Of a DNA stretch of 8,206 nt, positions 6,285-8,206 are shown piece by piece. The translations under genes were made by a program, and so were the position numbers. The DNA lies in contig JAPYRO010000049.1 of the NCBI GenBank assembly GCA_029941095.1, positions 1 through 8,206 of the forward strand, in the 5' to 3' direction. The number at the start of each line of letters is the position of its first letter. The stretch's first letter is position 1. The stretch is from Dehalococcoidia bacterium. Lineage in GTDB: Bacteria; Chloroflexota; Dehalococcoidia; UBA6926. A model generated the notes under the pieces. The model saw only the letters and a list, made by a program, of their open reading frames with translations. It did not search any database and was not told the DNA's origin.

Positions 6285-6309
6285 TTATGGATTTCTGATA
6301 AACAATATA
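6277..6309 (+). repeat. Copy 2 of the 33-bp intergenic repeat, upstream of alaS
   Basis: This copy has the same 10-base left part and 18-base right part as 5465-5497, with ATGGA in place of GACAC between them. The inverted repeat is TTGTTTAT (6278-6285) and ATAAACAA (6298-6305). TATATA (6306-6311) sits at the same offset as TATAAA in copy 1 and may be a -10 box, but the -35 position here reads TTATGG, a poor match. The copy ends 33 bp before the alaS start. A transcript from this -10 would begin near 6318 and have a leader of only about 25 bases. Confidence 0.7.
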
Positions 6310-6342
6310 TAGAGAAGCCATCAGGTTATTTGATGATTAACT

Positions 6343-8206
6343 ATGGACAACAAAATTACTAAATATAATGCCAGCGCTATAAGAGATCTATTTTTAGGAT
6401 ATTTCCAAAATTTGGATCATCAGGTCATCGAATCATCTTCGTTAGTGCCAGAAAATGATCCAAGTCTTTTATTTACAACTGCCGGAATGGTTCAGATGAA
6501 ACCCTACTTTCTTGGCGACCTTACTCCAAAGAACCCTAATATGGTGTCTGTGCAAAAATGTTTACGGACCACTGACATAGATGAAGTAGGCGACACTACT
6601 CATTTAACATTCTTTGAAATGTTAGGTAATTTTAGTGTTGGTGATTACTTTAAAAAGGAAGCTGTCGAATATGCCTGGAAGTTTATTACGGAAGAAATTG
6701 ATATAGATCCTGATCGGTTGTGGGTTACCGTCTACATGGAAGATGATGAGGCCGCTTCGATTTGGGAAACGGTGGGTGTATCTCCTAATCGTATATTTAG
6801 ATTTGATGAGAAAGACAACTACTGGGGACCCGCAGGCGATTCAGGCCCATGTGGTCCGTGTTCCGAGATCCATTATGATCTTACACCTGGGGAACCGTTT
6901 CATTCTGATTCTTGTGGCCCTAACTGCGAATGCGGCCGTTTTGTGGAACTCTGGAATCTAGTTTTCATGGAGTATTTTCAAGACACCGATGGTTCTCGAT
7001 CGAAACTAGAGAACCCGCATATAGATACGGGCATGGGCCTCGAGCGATTATCTGCCATCCTTCAAGGAGTTGATAACGTATACGAAACGGATCTTTTTTC
7101 CAGTCTCATTAAAACAGCATCAGGTTTAGCCAAAATTTCTTACGGGCAAAATACAAAATCTGATAAAAACATCCGTACAATGGTTGAGCATACAAGAGCC
7201 GCCGTTTTTCTAATTGGTGATGGTGTCATGCCAGGTAACGAAAATCAAAGTTATGTTTTACGTAGGATTATTAGACGAGCAATAAGAGCCGCAAGGAACA
7301 TCGGTATTGAACATGAATTTATTGAAGACCTATCTAACCAGGTCTACATAAATATGGAGCCAGCTTATCCGAAATTAATAGAAGCAAGGGAACATATAAC
7401 GAGTACCTTGGTCAAAGAAGAACAACAATTCAATAAAACGCTTCGAATGTCTACGGCATTGCTGGATAAAATAGTCAAAGACGCAAAACAAAACGGCGAT
7501 TCTCAATTGCCAGGCGAACAAATATTTAGATTATATGATACTTATGGTTTGCCTATAGAAATAGCAGAAGATATCGCAACTACTAACGGATTGTCTATTG
7601 ATAAAGAGGCATTTGAGAAAGCTTTAGAAGCCCAACAAGAAAGAGGGCGAGGAACACAGGAGTTTGTTCAGACAGTTCGCCTATCTGAAGGGTACAAAAA
7701 TTTTGCTAGTTTGACTTCAGAGTTTGTTGGATACGAAAAACTCGCGGTGCCATCACAAGTAAGCGGGTTGATAGTCGGAGGAGGAATTACTACCTCGGCA
7801 AGTGTAAATCACCAAGTGGAAATTATAACGGGACAAACTTCATTCTATCCAGAAGGCGGAGGCCAACTTTCCGATATAGGGGTTGTCAAAGGCCCTGAAG
7901 GGGTTGCACGCATAACTAGCGTCATTCGGCCTGTTCCTGAATCGCCAAATTTTATCGTTCATATCGGGATTCTTGAAAGTGGGACCATATCTTTAGGTGA
8001 CACAGTAAGTATGGAAGTTGACGCTGATCATCGACAACAGACCACCCGTCACCACACGGCAACCCATCTATTGCACAGCGGGCTACGACATATCTTGGGT
8101 CAGCATGTTAGGCAGGCAGGTTCACTTGTTGCTCCAGACCATTTGAGATTTGATTTTTCACATAACGACTCTATAGATTCACATACTTTGATGAGAGTTG
8201 CTGATA
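6343..8206 (+). CDS. alaS: Alanyl-tRNA synthetase (3'-partial)
   Basis: AlaS is a cytoplasmic class II synthetase that charges tRNA-Ala and hydrolyses mischarged Ser- or Gly-tRNA-Ala. The reading frame starts at ATG 6343 (MDNKITKYNAS), with an in-frame TGA three codons upstream, and runs open to the right edge: 621 residues of a usual 870 or so. Visible are ESSSLVPENDPSLLFTTAGM near the N-terminus, class II motif 2 in TFFEMLGNFSVGDYFK (89-104), GPAGDSGPCGPCSEIHYD, a Cys-rich insert SCGPNCECGRF before ELWNLVF, and motif 3 in DTGMGLER (228-235). The editing domain begins with SFYPEGGGQLSDIG and has the zinc-site HTATH (His571 and His575); the second Cys/His pair and the C-Ala domain lie off the edge. 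No Shine-Dalgarno is evident at the start codon. No T-box sequence precedes it. The upstream repeat shared with the membrane-protein gene suggests transcriptional control. Confidence 0.97.
   Translation, partial: MDNKITKYNASAIRDLFLGYFQNLDHQVIESSSLVPENDPSLLFTTAGMVQMKPYFLGDLTPKNPNMVSVQKCLRTTDIDEVGDTTHLTFFEMLGNFSVGDYFKKEAVEYAWKFITEEIDIDPDRLWVTVYMEDDEAASIWETVGVSPNRIFRFDEKDNYWGPAGDSGPCGPCSEIHYDLTPGEPFHSDSCGPNCECGRFVELWNLVFMEYFQDTDGSRSKLENPHIDTGMGLERLSAILQGVDNVYETDLFSSLIKTASGLAKISYGQNTKSDKNIRTMVEHTRAAVFLIGDGVMPGNENQSYVLRRIIRRAIRAARNIGIEHEFIEDLSNQVYINMEPAYPKLIEAREHITSTLVKEEQQFNKTLRMSTALLDKIVKDAKQNGDSQLPGEQIFRLYDTYGLPIEIAEDIATTNGLSIDKEAFEKALEAQQERGRGTQEFVQTVRLSEGYKNFASLTSEFVGYEKLAVPSQVSGLIVGGGITTSASVNHQVEIITGQTSFYPEGGGQLSDIGVVKGPEGVARITSVIRPVPESPNFIVHIGILESGTISLGDTVSMEVDADHRQQTTRHHTATHLLHSGLRHILGQHVRQAGSLVAPDHLRFDFSHNDSIDSHTLMRVAD

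Noticed and set aside
6238..6321. 27-residue reading frame on the minus strand in the alaS leader
   Set aside because: It has an ATG but no ribosome site, crosses the repeat copy and AGGAGG region, and encodes nothing recognisable; chance is enough to explain it.
5428..6327. Shared ATCAGGTT at 5428 and 6320 as part of the repeat unit
   Set aside because: It lies upstream of copy 1 but downstream of copy 2, so it is not part of one duplicated unit; an 8-base match is expected by chance.
6112..6342. T-box riboswitch controlling alaS
   Set aside because: Synthetase genes often carry T-boxes, but I see no AGGGUGGNACCGCG-like T-box sequence, no specifier stem and no terminator with a T-run in the 231 bp.
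1..8206. Mobile element, CRISPR array, tRNA or rRNA
   Set aside because: No transposase or integrase frames, terminal inverted repeats with target duplications, regularly spaced repeat arrays, or tRNA arm motifs were seen on either strand.

Overview
The window is ordinary chromosomal DNA from an AT-rich bacterium (about 40% GC by eye). It carries six protein genes and two short intergenic regions, with no insertion sequence, phage gene, CRISPR array, rRNA or tRNA that I can see. The mix of an AcnA-type aconitase, FabF, FolC, AlaS and FAD and [2Fe-2S] subunits of a molybdenum hydroxylase fits a free-living aerobic or facultative heterotroph. The style of the proteins (GTKGKGT in FolC, a Cys-rich insert in AlaS, molybdenum hydroxylase subunits near housekeeping genes) loosely recalls marine Chloroflexota such as the SAR202 group. 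That placement is a guess from memory, not a result.

Layout. Positions 2-1312 (+) are the C-terminal half of aconitase, cut by the left edge. Directly abutting it tail to tail, with no spare base, is a leftward block: folC (5406-4024), fabF (3957-2698), an FAD-binding molybdenum hydroxylase subunit (2681-1809) and its [2Fe-2S] partner (1795-1313). The gaps are 66, 16 and 13 bp, so the last three look like one operon; folC may belong to it too. No molybdopterin-binding large subunit lies on either side of the pair, so it must be encoded elsewhere or be absent. A 162-bp divergent region separates folC from an unrecognised 180-residue multi-pass membrane protein (5569-6111, +). A 231-bp region then leads to alaS (6343 to the right edge, +), cut inside the editing domain.

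The most unusual signal is non-coding. The two intergenic regions share a 33-bp element, 28 of 33 bases identical, in the same orientation (5465-5497 and 6277-6309). Each copy holds a perfect 8-bp inverted repeat, TTGTTTAT-N12-ATAAACAA, and ends in a TATA-rich hexamer that could be a -10 box. The five bases that differ form one block, where a -35 box would lie. This looks like a shared operator/promoter controlling the membrane protein (perhaps also folC) and alaS. The alaS leader has further oddities: a perfect AGGAGG with no start codon after it, foldable sequence around it, a third TAAACA half-site, and no Shine-Dalgarno at the real alaS start.
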